A stretch of 64,000 bases of DNA from contig CM060955.1 of assembly GCA_030765055.1 (NCBI GenBank), positions 103,588,201 to 103,652,200 on the forward strand, written 5' to 3'. A model generated the notes under the pieces. The model saw only the letters and a program-made list of their open reading frames with translations, made no database searches and was not told where the DNA came from. Numbering within the stretch: position 1 is the stretch's first letter; each line of letters starts with the position of its first letter. Positions 28,701-43,700 of this stretch are shown here, one piece after another. Source of the stretch: Mantis religiosa (lineage: Eukaryota > Arthropoda > Insecta > Mantodea > Mantidae). The position numbers and the translations under genes were made by a program.

Positions 28701-31700
28701 GAAGGAACACAAAACTCCAGTTTCTACGAAGAAGATGACTGAAGTAACAACCACACGTTATAGCAAAGGGATATCCACAGAAGGAATAGAATATGATATT
28801 GCGGAGAGAAGCAAAACAGAAGTACCAATGTCTTCATTAAAACCTTCAACAAATCTCTTCGAAGAAACTACGGAGCTTAAAATACTTATCAGTAAGCCTG
28901 ATGAAGAAGCGGAGTATTACGATATAGAAGGGGTAATACATAAGAAACCAAAATCAACACCAACTTCTTCAAAGAAGGTAGCTGAGGAAACAACCGAACG
29001 TAACATTGCTGGAACATCTAAGGAAGAATCAGAATATGAATTTGCGGAGAAGGGCAAAACAGAAGTACCAAAGCCTTCTTTAAGATCTTCAGCAAAACCC
29101 TTTGACGAAATCACGGAAGTTAAAGTACTTACAAAAAAACCTGATGAAGGAAAAGCGAAGTATTCCGATATCCAAAGCACAACAGAGAGGAAACAAAATA
29201 CTACACCATCTTCTACAAGGAAGTTTCCTGAAAGAACAACCACACGTTATATTAGGAGAGAATCTGAAGAAGATTTGGAATATGACAATGTGGAAGATGG
29301 CAAAACCGATAAACCAAAGTCTTCCATTATTGCTGTCACAAAAGTCATTGATGAATCTACTAAACACACAGCACTTTCAACTAAAACTCATGGGGCTGAA
29401 ATGGAATATTACGATTTCGAAGGAGCCAGAGAGAAGGAACAAAAATCAACAGCTTCTACCAGGAGGATATCTGAAGGCACAACCACAAGTTATACCAGAG
29501 GAATATCTGAAGAGGAAATGGAATATGATATTGCGGATAAGGGCAAAACAGAAGTACCAAAGACTTCTTTAAGACCTTCAATAAAACTGTTTGATGAAAC
29601 CACGGAACATAAAGTACATACAATAAAGCCTCGTGAAGAAGAAGTGGAGTATTACGATATCGAAGGAGTAGGACCGAAGAAACCAAAAACAACTCCAACT
29701 TCTACAAAGAAGATAACTGAAGGAACAACCGCACGTAACATCGGAGGAATATCTGAGGAAGGATTGGAATATGATATTGCAGAGAAGGGCAAAACAGAGG
29801 TGCCAAAGTCTTCTTTAAGACCTTCAACGAACATCAATGGTAAAACCACTCTATCTGAAGCACATTCAACAAAGCCTCATTTACAACAAGTGGAATATTA
29901 CGATGTCGAAGAAATAAAAGAACATAAATCAACAACAAGAACATCTAAAAAGGAGGTAACTGAAGCAACCTCTACACGACATATCGAAATACCCGATGAA
30001 AATATGAAACATGATGTTGCAGAGGAAGGCAAAACAGAAAAGCCAAAGTCTTCCTCATATCCTCCTGCAAAACATTCTGATGAAACCACTGTACCTAAGG
30101 TAGATTCAACAAGGCCTCGTGATGGAGAAGTGGATTATTACGATATCGAAAAAATAAAGGATAAGAAACCAAAATCTGCACCATCTTCTACAAAGAATTT
30201 AACTGAAGGAACTACCACACATTATATTAGTACAGAATCTGAACAAGATCTGGAGTATGACAATGCGGAAGGTGGCAAAACTGGTAAAGCAAGGTCTTCT
30301 CAAACTCCTTCTACAAAAGACCTTGTTGAATTTACTAAATACAGTGTACATTCTACAAAGCCTTACAAGGAAGAAATTGAATATTTTGATACCGAAGGAG
30401 TAAGAGAGAAGAAATCAAAATCAGTAATTTCTACACGTTATGTTAAGAGAGAATCTGAACAAGACATGGAATATGACAATGTGGAAGATGGCAAAACCGA
30501 TAAACTAAAGTCTTCCCTTATTCCTTCTGCAAAAGTTATTGATGAATCTACTAAGCACACTGTACATACAACAAAGCCTGAAGAAGAAGAAATGGATTAT
30601 TACGATACCGAAGCAGTAAGAGTAAAGAAACCAAAATCAACAACTTCTACGAAAAGAATAGCTGAAGGAACAACCACAAGTTATACCAGAGAAATATCTG
30701 AAGAAGGAATGGAGTATAATATTATAGAGAAGAGCAAAACAAATGTACCAAGGTCTTCATTAAAATCTTCAACAAAAGTAATTTTTAAAACCACTCCACT
30801 TAAAGTAGGCTCAACAAAGCCTGATGAAGAAGAAGTTGATTATTACGATATCGAAGGAGTAAGAGTGAAGGAAACAAAAACTACACCAACATCTACAAAG
30901 AAGGTAACTGGAGGAACAACTGCACGTTATAGTGAGAAACTAGAGTCTTCTGTGTCTCCTCCCACAAAAGGCATTGATAAAACTACGATACCTACTGGAC
31001 ATTCAACAAAGCCTCACGAAGAATATATAGAGTATTACGATATCGAAGAAAGAATGGAAAGCAAACCAAAATCAATAACACCTAAACTGGAGGTAACTGA
31101 AGGAACAACTACACATCATATTAGGGGAATCCCCGAAGAATATGTGGAATTTGATACTGAAGAGGTAGGCAAAACAATAAATACAAAGTCTACTTCATTT
31201 GCTACTGCAACACTCATTGATGAAACCGCTGTACCTAAAGTACATCCAACTAAGCCTCATGAAAACGAACTGGAGTATTACGATGTCGAAGAAATAAAAG
31301 AGAGGAAACCAAAATCACCAACTACTTCAAAGGAGATACCCCAAGAAACTACTACTCCTCATATCTCGGGAATGTCTAAAGAAGAAACGAAATACCATGT
31401 TGTAGATAATGGTGAAACAGAGAAACCCAAATCATCTTCAATTTCTCTTACAAAAGTCATCGATGAAACCACTTTACCCACTTTACATACAACAAATCTT
31501 CATCAAAAAGATGTGGAATACTACGACATCGAAGAAGTAACACAGAAGAAACCAAAAACTATACCATCATCTAGAAAGATTATAACTGAAGGGTCTACAC
31601 CATATGTAAGAGCAACAGATGAAGAAGGTATGAACATTGATATTACAGAAGATGGCGAAACTGAAAAATCCAAGTCCTCTTCAATTTCTCATACAAAACA

Positions 31701-34700
31701 AATCGATGAAACCACTTTACCCACTGTACATACAACAAATCTTCATCAAGAACAAGTGGATGATTACGATGTTGAAGAAGTAAGACAGAAGAAACCAAGA
31801 ACCACAGCTTCTTCAAAGAAGATAGTCGGAACTACTACACTTCATGTCAAGGGAATATCTAAAGAAGATATGGAATACGATATTATAGATGATAGTAAAA
31901 CAGAAAAACGTAAGTCTTCATCAACACTCTCAACAAAACCCATTGATATAACCACTCTACCTGAAGTACATTCAACAAAGCCTCCTTTAGGAGAAATAGA
32001 ATATTTCGATATCGAGCAAATAAAACAAAGGGAACCAAAATCATTGACTTCTGCAAAGGAGGTGACTGAAGGAACAACTATACGTCATATAAGGGGAACA
32101 TCTGAAGTAAATGTTCAATATGATGTTGCAGTGGTTGGCAAATCAAGGTCTTCTACAAAACCCTCAACACAACTCTTTGAGGAAACTATTGTATCTAAAG
32201 TACATACAAGAAAACCTCATGAAGAAGAAGTGGAGTACTACGACATCGAAGAAGTAGGAGGGAAGATACCGAAAACTACACCACCATCTAGAAAAACTAT
32301 AACTCAAGGAACTACACCTCATATTAAGGAAATGCCTGAAGAAGATATGAACATTGTTACTGCGGAGGATGGCAGAACAGAAAATCCAATTACGTCTACA
32401 AATCTTTCTACAAAACCTATACGTGAAACAACTGGACTTACAATACATTCTGAAAAGCCTCAAGAAGAGGAAGTGGAGTATTATGATATCGAAGATGTAA
32501 GAACGAAGAAACCAGGGCCACCAACTACTACAAAGGAGGTAACTGAAATAACAACTAAGCGTTATATTAGGGGAAACATTGAAGAAGATATGCAAAATGA
32601 TATTGTAGAAGATGGCAAAACAAAAACACCTAAGCTATCCTCAATTCCTCCTACAACAGTAACGGATGAAATCGTTCGACTCAAAGTATATTCCACAAAG
32701 CCTCAAGAAGAAGAAATACAATATTATGATATCGAAGAAGAAAGAGAAAAGAAACCAAAATTGCCATCTTCCACAGAGAAGGTAACTGAAGAAACAACTA
32801 AACCCTATATTAGCGGAATATCTGAAGAAGATATGACGTATGATATTGCAGAGAATGATAAAACGGAAAAACCAAAGTCTTCATTAGTACATTCAACAAA
32901 AGTCATTGATGAAACCGCTCCACCTAAAGTCCACTCAACAAAGCCTGATGAAGGAGCAGTTCAGTATTACGATATCGGAGAAACAAAATCGTCAACTTCT
33001 ACAAAGAAGGTACCTGAAGGAGCCACTACACGATATATTAGCGGAATATCTGAGGATACGAAATATGATGCTGCAACACATGGTAAAACAAAAATACCAA
33101 AGCCATCTTCAATTCCTTCTACAAAAGTTGCTGATGAAACCACTCTAACCAAGGTATATTCAACAAAGCCTCATGAAGGAGAAATTGAATATTACGATAT
33201 AGAAGAAGTAACAGAGAAGAAACCAAAATCACTAACTTCTACAAAGAAGATAACTGAAGGAACAACTGCACGATATATTAGTGAACAATCTGAAGATGAA
33301 TTGAAGTATGACAATGCAGAAGATACTAAAACAGAAAAACCGAAGTCTTCTCTAGTACTTCATACAAAAGTAATTGAGAAAAGTACTATACCCAGTTTCC
33401 ATTCATCAAGGCCTCATGAAGGAGAAGTAGAGTATCACGATATCGAAGACATAAGACCAAAGAAACCGAAGTCAACTATTTCTACAAGGAAGATAACTGA
33501 AGGAACAACTGCACGATATATTAGTGAACAATCTGAAGGTGAACTGAAATATGACAATGCAGAAGATGCCAAAACAAAAAAACCGAAGTCTTCTCTAGAT
33601 CTTCATACGAAAGTCATTGAGAAAACTACTATACCCAGTTTCCATTCAACAAAGCCCCATGAAGAAGCAGAGTATTACGATATCGAAGACATAAGACAAA
33701 AGAAACCGAAGTCAACAATTTCTACAAATAAGGTATCTGGAGAAACACCTACACGTCATCCTAGGAGGGAGTCTGAAGGAGATTTTAAATATGATAATGT
33801 AATGGAGGGCAGAACAGAGAAACCCAAGTCCTCATTAACTCCCTCAACAAAAGTAATTGATGAATCTACTCTACCCACTGTATATTCAACAAAATCTCAC
33901 GGAGAAGAAATTGAATATTATGATATCGAAGACGCAAAGGTACAGAAACCAATATCACCATCGCCTACAAAGAGGACAGCGGAGCAGGCAACTAAATACA
34001 AAACAGAAAAAACAAAGTATTCTTTGATTCCTTCAGTAAAAACTACTCATAAAACCAAAGTACCACCTGTATATTCCACAAAGCCTGAAGACGAGGAAAG
34101 TGAGTATTACGACATTGAAGGAGTAAGGGAGAAGAAACCAAAATTGCCTACTTCTGCAGATAAGATTACTGTGGGAACAACTAGACGTTACGTTCTGGAA
34201 GAATATGAGGAAGACATGAAACATGACAAGGCAGGTGTTGGCAAAACAGAAACATCAAAGTCTTCTCTAATTCCTGCTGCAAAAGACATTGGTATAACCA
34301 CTGTAACAACTCTGCATCCAGAAAAGCCACAGGAAGAAGAAATGGAGTATTACGATATTGAAGAAGTGAGAGAGAAGAAACCAAAATCACCAACATCTAC
34401 AAAGAAAACAGCTCAAGGAACAACTACACGATATATTAGTGCAGAATCTCAAGAAGGTGTGAGATATGACAGTGCAGATGATGCCAAAACACTAAACCAA
34501 AAGTCTTCTGCAATTCCTCCTGCAATAGTAACTGAAGAAACTACTATACCCACAGTATATTCAACAAAGCCTCATGAAGAAACAACGCAATATGAAGAAA
34601 TGGAAGAAATAAGAGATAAGATACAAAAATCATCATCACCTACAAAGGGTGTAATTGATGAAACAACTACACACAAAACAGAAACACCAAGGTCTTCATT

Positions 34701-37700
34701 AATTCCTTCAGTAAAAGTCATTCACAAAACCAACGTGCCTCCTGTATATTCCACAAAGCCTGATGAGGAAGAAAGTGAGTATTACGATATTGAAGATGTA
34801 CGAGAGAAGAAACCAAAATTGCCTACTTATGCGGAGAAGGTTACTGAGGGAACAACTACACGATATATTACAGTAGAATATGAAGATGATATGAAATATG
34901 ACAAAGCAGGTGATGGAACAACAGAAATGTCAAAGTCTACTACAAAAGACATTGATATAAGCACTGTAACCACTGTGTATCCAGAAAATCCTCATGAAGA
35001 AGAAATGGAGTACTACGAAATCGAAGAAGTAAGAGAGAAGAAACCAAAATCAGCACTTTCTACAAAGAAGAAAACTGAAGGAACAACTACACGATATACT
35101 GGTGTAGAATCTGAAAAAGATATGGAATATGACAAGGAAGGAGGTATTAAAACAGGAAAAACTAAATTTTCTCTAATTCCTTCTACAAAAGTCATTGAAA
35201 TAACCACTGTGCACCCAATAACACCCCAGGAAGAAGAAATGGAGTATTACGATATCGAAGAAGTAAGAGAGAAGAAACCAAAAACTGCAGCAACATCTAC
35301 AAAGAAGATAACCGAAGGTACAACTACACGATATGTTAGTGTAGAATCTGAAAAACATATGGAATATGACAATGCAGGAGATATCAAAACAGAAGAACCC
35401 AAATCTTCGCTAATTCCTCCTACAAAAGTTACTGATGTTACCATTGTGCATTCAGAAAAGCCTCATGAAGAAGAAATGGAGTATTACGATGTCGAAGAAG
35501 TAAGAGAGAAAAAACCAAAGTCACCAACTTCTACAAAGAAGGTAACTCAAGGAACAACTACACCATATATTAGTGTCGAATCTGATGAAGATGTGCAATA
35601 TGACAATGCAAGGCCTGTTAAAACAGAAAAACCAAAATCAACTATATTTCCTCCTACAAAAGTTATTGATTTAACCACTTTGTATCCAGAAAAGCCTCAT
35701 GAAGAAGAAATGGAGTATTACGAAATCGAAGAAGTAAAAGAGAAGAAACCAAAATCAGCACTTTCTACAAAAAAGAAAACTGAAAGAACAACTACACGAT
35801 ATATTGGTGTAGACTCTGAAAAAGATAAGGAATATGACAAGGAAGGAGGTATTAACACAGAAAAAACAAAATCTTCTCTAATTCCTTCTACAAAAGTCAT
35901 TGGTATAACCACTTTGCACCCAATAACACCACAGGAAGAAGAAATGGAGTATTACGATATCGAAGAGGTAAGAGAGAAGAAACCAGAAACTGCAGCAACA
36001 TCTACAAAGAAGATAACCCAAGGGACAACTACACGAAAAATTGGTGTTGCATCTGAAGAAGATGTGAAATATGACAATGCAGGAGATGTGAAAACAGAGA
36101 AACCAAAATCTTCTCTAATTGATTCTACAACAGTTATTGGTGTAACAACTGTGCATCCAAAAAGGCCTCATGGAAAAGAAATAGAGCATTACGATGACGA
36201 AGAAGTAAGAGAGAAGAAACCAAAATCACCAACTTTTACGAGGAATCTTCCTCAAGGAACAACTACACAATACATTAGTGTAGAGCCTGAAGAAGATGTG
36301 GAATTTGACAATACAGGATCTGCCATAACAGAGAAACCAAAATCTCCTCTAATTCCTTCTACAAATGTTATTGGTGTAACAACTGTGCATCCAGAAAAGC
36401 CTCATGAAGAAGAAATGGAATATTACGATGTCGAAGAAGTAAGAGAGAAGAAACCAAAATCATCTACTTTTACGAAGACGGTAACACAAGGAACAACTAC
36501 ACGATATATTAGTGTAGAATCCGAAGAAGATGATAAATATGTCGATGCAGGAGATTTCAAAACAGAAAAACCGATATCATCTCTAATTCCTTCTACAAAT
36601 GTTATTGGTGTAACAACTGTGCATCCAGAAAAGCCTCATGAAGAAGAAATGGAGTATTACGATGTCGAAGAAGTAAGAGAGAAGAAACCAAAATCATCAA
36701 CTTTTACAAAGAAGATTACTCAAGGAACAACTACACGATATATTAGTGTAGAATCTGAAGAATATGTGCAATATGACAAAGCAGGATATGCCAAAACAAG
36801 AAAACCAAAATCTTCTCTAATTCCATCTACAAAAGTCATTGATGAAACCACTGTGCAAACAATAACACCTCATGAAGAAGAAATGGAGTATTTAGATATC
36901 GAAGAAGTAAAAGAGAAGAGACCAAAACCTGCAGCAGCATCTACAAAGAAGGTAACCGAAGGGACAACTACACGTTATATTTGGGGAGCATCTGAAGGAG
37001 CTATAAAATCTGGCAGTTCAGAAAATGTCGAAATAGAAAGAACAGAGTCTTCGTTAATTCCTTCCAAAAAAGTGATCGATGAAACCGCTGTACGCACCGT
37101 ATATTCAAGAAAGCCTCATGAAGAAGAAATGGACTATTACGATGTAGAAGAAATAAGAGGCAGGAAACAAAAAACTGCTCCAACATCTACAAGGAAGGTA
37201 ACTGAAAAAATAACTTCACATTATACTACGGAAGAGTCTGGAGAGGGTCCATCTAAAACAGTGATTGAAGAAACAACAAAGTCCAGTGAACATTTAACAA
37301 AGGCTAATGGATTAGAAATGGAGTATTACGATATAGAAGAAGCCAGAGAAAAGGAACTAAAAACTGTAGTATCTAAGAAATTAGTTGAAAGAACTACTTC
37401 TACACAATCGAAGTATTCATTAGCTCCTACAGTGGTGTTTGAAGAAACTACAAAACCTATTGTGCATTCCACAAAAGCTCATAGTACAGAAATGGAGTAC
37501 TATGATCTGGAAGAAGCTAAAGAAATGAAACCCACAACAGTAAAGTTTTCTTCAACGAAAGTGGCTGAAACAACTTCACAGTTGTCTGGATACTACTTGA
37601 AACACCATATTGCAAAAGAAAGCAAACAACAGAAAGGAAAGTTTTCGATAGCTCCAACTACAAAGGTGATAGAAGAAACAACAGAAACTACTGCTCAGTA

Positions 37701-40700
37701 TTCAAAGGCATTTGCAGAACAAATGGACCATTATGATATGGAAGAGAGCACAGAGAATAAACCTGTTACACAGACTACAAAGACAACTGTAAAGGAAGAC
37801 TATTACTTTGTTGAAGACATAGATAAACAAAAGGTGGTAAAGACATCATCTGCTGCACCTACAGAGGTAACCAAAGTAGCAACAAAATCCCATGTAACTT
37901 TTACAAAACCGGATGAAGAAGAAAAGGAATATTATGATGTGGAAGAAGGTAGGGACAAGAATCCAAAGTCTAAAGTATCATCTGCCACAAAGAATGCATC
38001 TGAAGAAACAAGAAAACTGAACTTAAAGACTACAACAGCAATTGAAGAAGAATTCGTGTATCATGGCGTACAAGATCATAGTACAAAGAATTTGAAGATT
38101 TCAGCAATTCCGTATACAGAGATGGTCAAAGAAATAATAAAGCCCACTGCACAGTTTAGGAAACCACTTGAAGAACCAGTAAAATATGATGCGAAGAAAA
38201 ACAGAGCGGAAAAGCCAAAAGATATAGTACTCTTATCAACTTGGAAGGTGTCAGAAGAAGCAAGCACATCCACAACAACCGAAAGCTATGCTACAGAAGA
38301 AGTTACGCAAAGAAAATTAAGATATACTTTAAGTCCATCTACAGAAGTGACTGAAGAAACAACTAAACCTGCCATTGTCGATACAAATTCGGATGTCGAA
38401 GAAGTGGAGTACTATGACGTGAAAGAAAGTGGAGGCAAGAAACCTAAGGGTAATTTATTTTCTACAGCGGTAACTGAGAAAGAAACTAGGTATTATAATG
38501 CACAAAGGACTTCGGTACCTCCATATAAAAAGATGATCACGGAAACGATAAAACCCACTAGTCACTATACAAAAGCGACTGAAGAACACGACGAAAATTA
38601 TGGCGTGGAAGAAGGCAAAGAAAAGAAGCCAAAGACTACAAAGAAAGTTGAACAAACAAGTAAACCCGCTACACAGCTTAAAAAGCGACCTGAAGAGCCG
38701 TTAGACTACGATGATGTGGAAAAAGGCAGAGAAAAGCAAACAGGTTCCATATTTTTGGCAACCACGAAAATTTCTGAAGAAGCAAGAAAACCCACTACAG
38801 TGACTGCGAAATCTATTCAAGAAGAAACCAATAAACTTGTTGTAGAAGGGCGTACACAAAGCGAACCAAAGACTTTGGTCTCTAAGTCTAACAATGTGAC
38901 CGAAGAAACAACAAAACCCACTGTAATGGTTACGAAATCACATAAAACATATATGGAATATTACGATACGGAGTATGACAGGGAAGGGAAACTAAGAAGT
39001 TCAGTAACTCCTTCTACAAAGAAAGAGCCTGGAAAAACTGCTTCGCATACTGGTACAAAAATATCTCAAGACAACACGGAATACTACGATATGGACGGAG
39101 GTGAAGAAAAGACAGCCAAATCCTCGATATCATCTACCACAAAGAAGGTGTCTGAAGATAGTAAAAAATCGGTTACGCAGACCACCGCAGGAGTTACTGG
39201 AAAATACGAATCCTATGCTGTAGAAGACAGACAAAGGACATTGAAGCCTTCTGTAATCCCAACTACGGAGATCATGCTCGATACAACTACAAAATCTAGT
39301 GTAAAGCTTACAAAACAACATGAAGCAGAAGCCAAATATTATGATGTAAAAGAAGATAGGAAATGGAAACAAAAGGATACAATAACCTCTTCTACAAAGA
39401 AGGGTACTGAGAAATTAACTACTTCGTATGTTATTACAAAACTACCTGAAGAAGATGTGGAATACTTCGCTTTGGAAGAAAGGAAGGAAAGGAAACCGAA
39501 AACTGTATTAACTCATTTTACAAAGTTAACTGAAGGATCAACGGTACCTACTGCAAGATTTGCAAAAACATCCGAAGAAAAAATAAAACATCATGGCATG
39601 GAACCAGAGAGAAAGGGCGTACTACATACTTCAAAATCCTTTGGTACAAAGAGTTTGCCTGTTAGTACAAGAAAACTTGTAAAGCAAACTACAAAGGCAA
39701 TTGAAGAAAGCGGGTTCTATGATGTTGAAGAAGACAGACAAACGAAAGTCCGTGAAGAAACTACAACGCCAACATTACATACTGCAAAGAAATTTGCAGA
39801 AGAAAGGGAGGATTATAAAGATTATGAAGACAAGGAGAGTTGGGTCAGTACAAGAAAAACCTCTGCATCTCATTCAACCAAGAAAGTATCTGAAGAATTC
39901 ACACACCCCCTTGAACTAACAACAAAAATGTATAAAAAGGAAATGGAATATAATGTAGCCGCCAAAGACCGAGAGGACGAAACAACTACTTCTGTTAACA
40001 AAAGAATGTATAAAGAAATCACAATGCTACCTGCAAATGCTGTAAAGCCTTCTGATGAAGAAACAGAGTATTATGATGTTTATGAAGACAAGTTAAAGAC
40101 CTCAAAGCCTTCAAGACCAATATATACTAAAGAAATGCCAAAAGAAGGTTCAGCGTCGGTTACCTATAACACAAAATTACCTGGAAGAAAAATAAGGAAG
40201 GCTTTTACTAAAAAACTGTTGAAGGAAGTCACACTGTCAACCCTACATGACACAAAGGTGACTAAAGGAAAAGAAGAAAAGTACTATAATGTTGATGAAG
40301 GTAAGGAAAAAATAGCTACTACACCACTGTACCTTCATGATGACAAAATTGAGACATCAACAATTGAGACAAAACCAGACACATTAACAGCTTCTTTTAT
40401 CTCAAATACTCCCGCACAAACCACAGCACCAACTGCGCTTAGCAGTGAATTAACCGGGACAGAAATAAGGACCAGTGACTTCAAAGAGAGCACCGTACGG
40501 GAAACTAAAACTTCCACAACTCAGATTATAGAGAAGGTGCCCAAACATATTGATGAAAAACCAAAATATATTGCTAAAACTGCAAAAGACTATCCTGACT
40601 ATGAAGAGCCGAAGATAATAAGGTCAAGAACTTCAAGAGGCCGTTCTACTACAAAAACATCTGGAATAGTACAACCTATTTTTGCAGAAGATAAAGACAA

Positions 40701-43700
40701 CTTCCAGTTTAAAGAAAGGGACATAGATAAACTAAAAGTTTCAGTACGTCCCTCTACTAAGAAAGTCCCTGGAAGAAGAAAGAAACCGATTGCTGAAGAA
40801 GAAATGGAATATAGTGACTACGGAGGAGTACGAAGAAGGAAATCAAAACCTTCAACAGCTGCTACTCCAAGGAAAATAACCAAAAAATCACTTCCTTTAG
40901 AAGAAACACATTTCTTAATCACTGGAAGAGACGGCCCAATGAAATCAAGCACTTTAAGATCTTCCTTTCCCGAGTTAGTCACTGAGAGAACTACGAAAGT
41001 TACTGTACAAAGTTCTAAGGTATTTAAGAAAGGAACAGAATATAATGACGTCGAAGGAGGTAAGATGAAGAAACCTGAAATTAAAGTGAAGGCATCTACT
41101 AAGGAAATACCTGTAAAACCAATAAAAAACAAATCTGAAGATGAGACAAATTACGTACAAAGGGAAAGGAAGACAATCACTCCAACAGCCTCATCTTTGA
41201 AGGAAATACCTGAAGAAACCACAAAACCAGGTATTCGAGGTACAGGATTTACTTCCACCAAGAGGGTGTCTGAAGAAACCACAAAACCAGGCATTTCAGG
41301 TATAGGATTCACTTTTACCAAAAAGGTGTCTAAAGAAACCACCAAACCAACTTTAGACAAAAAACAGGTATTTGAGGAAGAAGAGATCGACAGAAAATCA
41401 GTCACATCAAAAATCAATTATAATAAAGTGGATGGAGGAATTACAAAGTCTAGTCTATACAGTACAAAAGCACCTGGAGAGGAATTGTTAGATTACGATA
41501 GTGAAGAAGGTGCTAAGAGGAAAACAAAAGTGTGGACTACTACTCCTTCTACCAAGAAAATACCAGAAGACATTACTGGATCAACTAAAGTGAGGGTTGA
41601 ACAGCCAATGATGTCCATAACAGAATCTGTTATTACAAAGGATATACAGAGAAAACATTATACAGCATCAGAAAGATTAAGAGATATTAATACAAGGGAA
41701 TCAGACACTACTACGACAGCAAAAAGTGCTTTAACTTCGCCAGAAATATTTCTGGAGCAGCAAGCATACCAGGATGCAAAGGTTAACCTCAGAAAACAAA
41801 AAATCACTTCTCCTGCACTATCTACATCGGAAAAGGTTAGTAAACCGTTACAGACTGTTAGCAAAGATATAACTCCAAAGATGGCCATGCAGAATCTAGA
41901 CTACTATTATGATGACGAAGAAGATATGAAAGCAGAAAAGAAGCTGCCATTAGAGGAAAAGAGGGAAGAAAAGGTGCCACTGCCCCTACCTAGTACTGAC
42001 AGTGCACAGCCAACACCATTTATGACGAAGAAGAAACCTGAAGCTAAAAGCGAATTAAAGCAAAAGGAAGACATTAAACAACTAGTGCCTTTACCTCCAA
42101 TACGATTTTTAACCACCAAAGCACCTATCCTACTCAAGAGTGATTTGCCAACAATTAAGAAAACCGCAGTAACCCGAGATGAAGTTCTGACGACCGTTCC
42201 ACATTTTGATTTTACTCAGCCCACTGAACGGTCTTTTACGCTTTTAATTAGGCCAAAAATAAGCAGAGTCATTGAAACCACAGATATTACCAAACATGAT
42301 AAAGTTGAGAGTGAAAGTCAAACAAAAGAAGACAAACTCAATCTTGAACTTCTGAAGAAACAAAAATCTTTAATCTCAGACGGTAAAGACGTATTTAGTA
42401 CAGTACCTGGAGAATACTACGACTACGAAGAACAAAAGAATGCAGAAAAGCTGCTCAGGGAACCTTCTAAAACAGTAAAGGCCTACAAACATTCAACTAC
42501 ATATAAAACTGACAAAGATAAATACAGTTCTGATAAACAGATAACTTCACTAGTTCCGAAAATCACTACGTCTCCAGAATCAAGTAGCAGAACGATAGTA
42601 AATAAAATGCACATTTTCACAGAAAGCCTGAAGTCCACAGACAAAAGGAGCTTGAAAGTATCCACCTCGACACCTTCACTGAAATGGGACTATTTTAAGC
42701 ATTTAGATGAACCCGAAAGGAATAAAAAAACGCAATCATATGCCAAGCATGTGATATCTAGTACTACTGAAGTGTCGCCGAAGGGGACGACAGTTATTAC
42801 AAAAGGGTCCAGTCGTATCAACAGGATTTCACGGCCAGATAAATATAAATACAAGGATGAGAAAATAAAGAAGGCCACTTCAACTACAGGTCATGCAGCA
42901 GTTTTGAAAAAGAAGGCACTTCCCTTGCATACTTCGCAAAGTTTTAAAGAGTCCATCACTACTATGAAACCAACTTCTGCTGAATCGTATACAACCCCAA
43001 CCACACATAAGAGTTCGACAACCAACAAGATAAAGTCATTTGAATTATATTATGACTATGAAGAAGAAATAAATAATGTGAAAACGAAGCGCATTAATTC
43101 TGATAAGAATATTCGAAGGAAAAATTCCGAGTTTAAAGATTTCGGTACATATGAGGAGTCGGATGACTATTTGATACTTGAAACAAAAGAGGAGGAACGC
43201 AAGAAACATCCACGTAAAACCAAGCAAGGTTTTAGTTCCATGGCAACAAGTAAGCTACCAGTGTCATCGTCACCTGTTGCTAGTGAGAATGATTATTTAC
43301 ATTACGAATCTGAACCAAAGTCAATACAGAGCTATAGTGACAAGGAACACACCAAAGATGAGGAAACAGGCGAACTCATATCAGAACCTTCTCATGGAAG
43401 CTCACCGAGAGGCTCGCCACGAAAAGTGATAATCAGATATGCACATCTTCCTCGTTATAGACATGTTGTCAAGAAAGACTTGAGTGCAGATACTGCAGCT
43501 AAAGTATCCAGAAGAATAGGGATACATTCGCGTACCCAAAATACGAACGACAAACTACGAGCCATAACTCACGGTTCATCCAGGTATGATACTGTAAGCA
43601 AAATAAGTTCCAGAAAATCCTTGAAACCTATTGATAACGTGGAAGAAATCATATATTATGAAGAGGAGGATTATGAAGATCAGAACATATCTGAGGAACA

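Larger units (their letters stand above)
22615..37500 (+). repeat. zone of alternating A/B half-repeats, about 78-79 residues per pair (about 60 pairs)
   Basis: Half-repeat A is E(E/D)E(M/V)EYYDIEEVREKKPK followed by STKKVTEGTTTRYI. Half-repeat B is SEEDMEYDNAEDGKTEKP followed by KSSLIPSTKVIDETT and a HSTKPHE-like link to the next A. A and B alternate across almost 15 kb with a period of 234-240 nt. A always carries the Tyr doublet, whereas B usually has a single Tyr. Copy number is estimated from zone length divided by period, not from an alignment. Confidence 0.8.

Noticed and set aside
1999..43227. Dozens of 60-150-codon minus-strand frames under the giant exon
   Set aside because: They recur at the repeat period and are the antisense shadow of repeated Ser/Thr/Glu/Lys codons.
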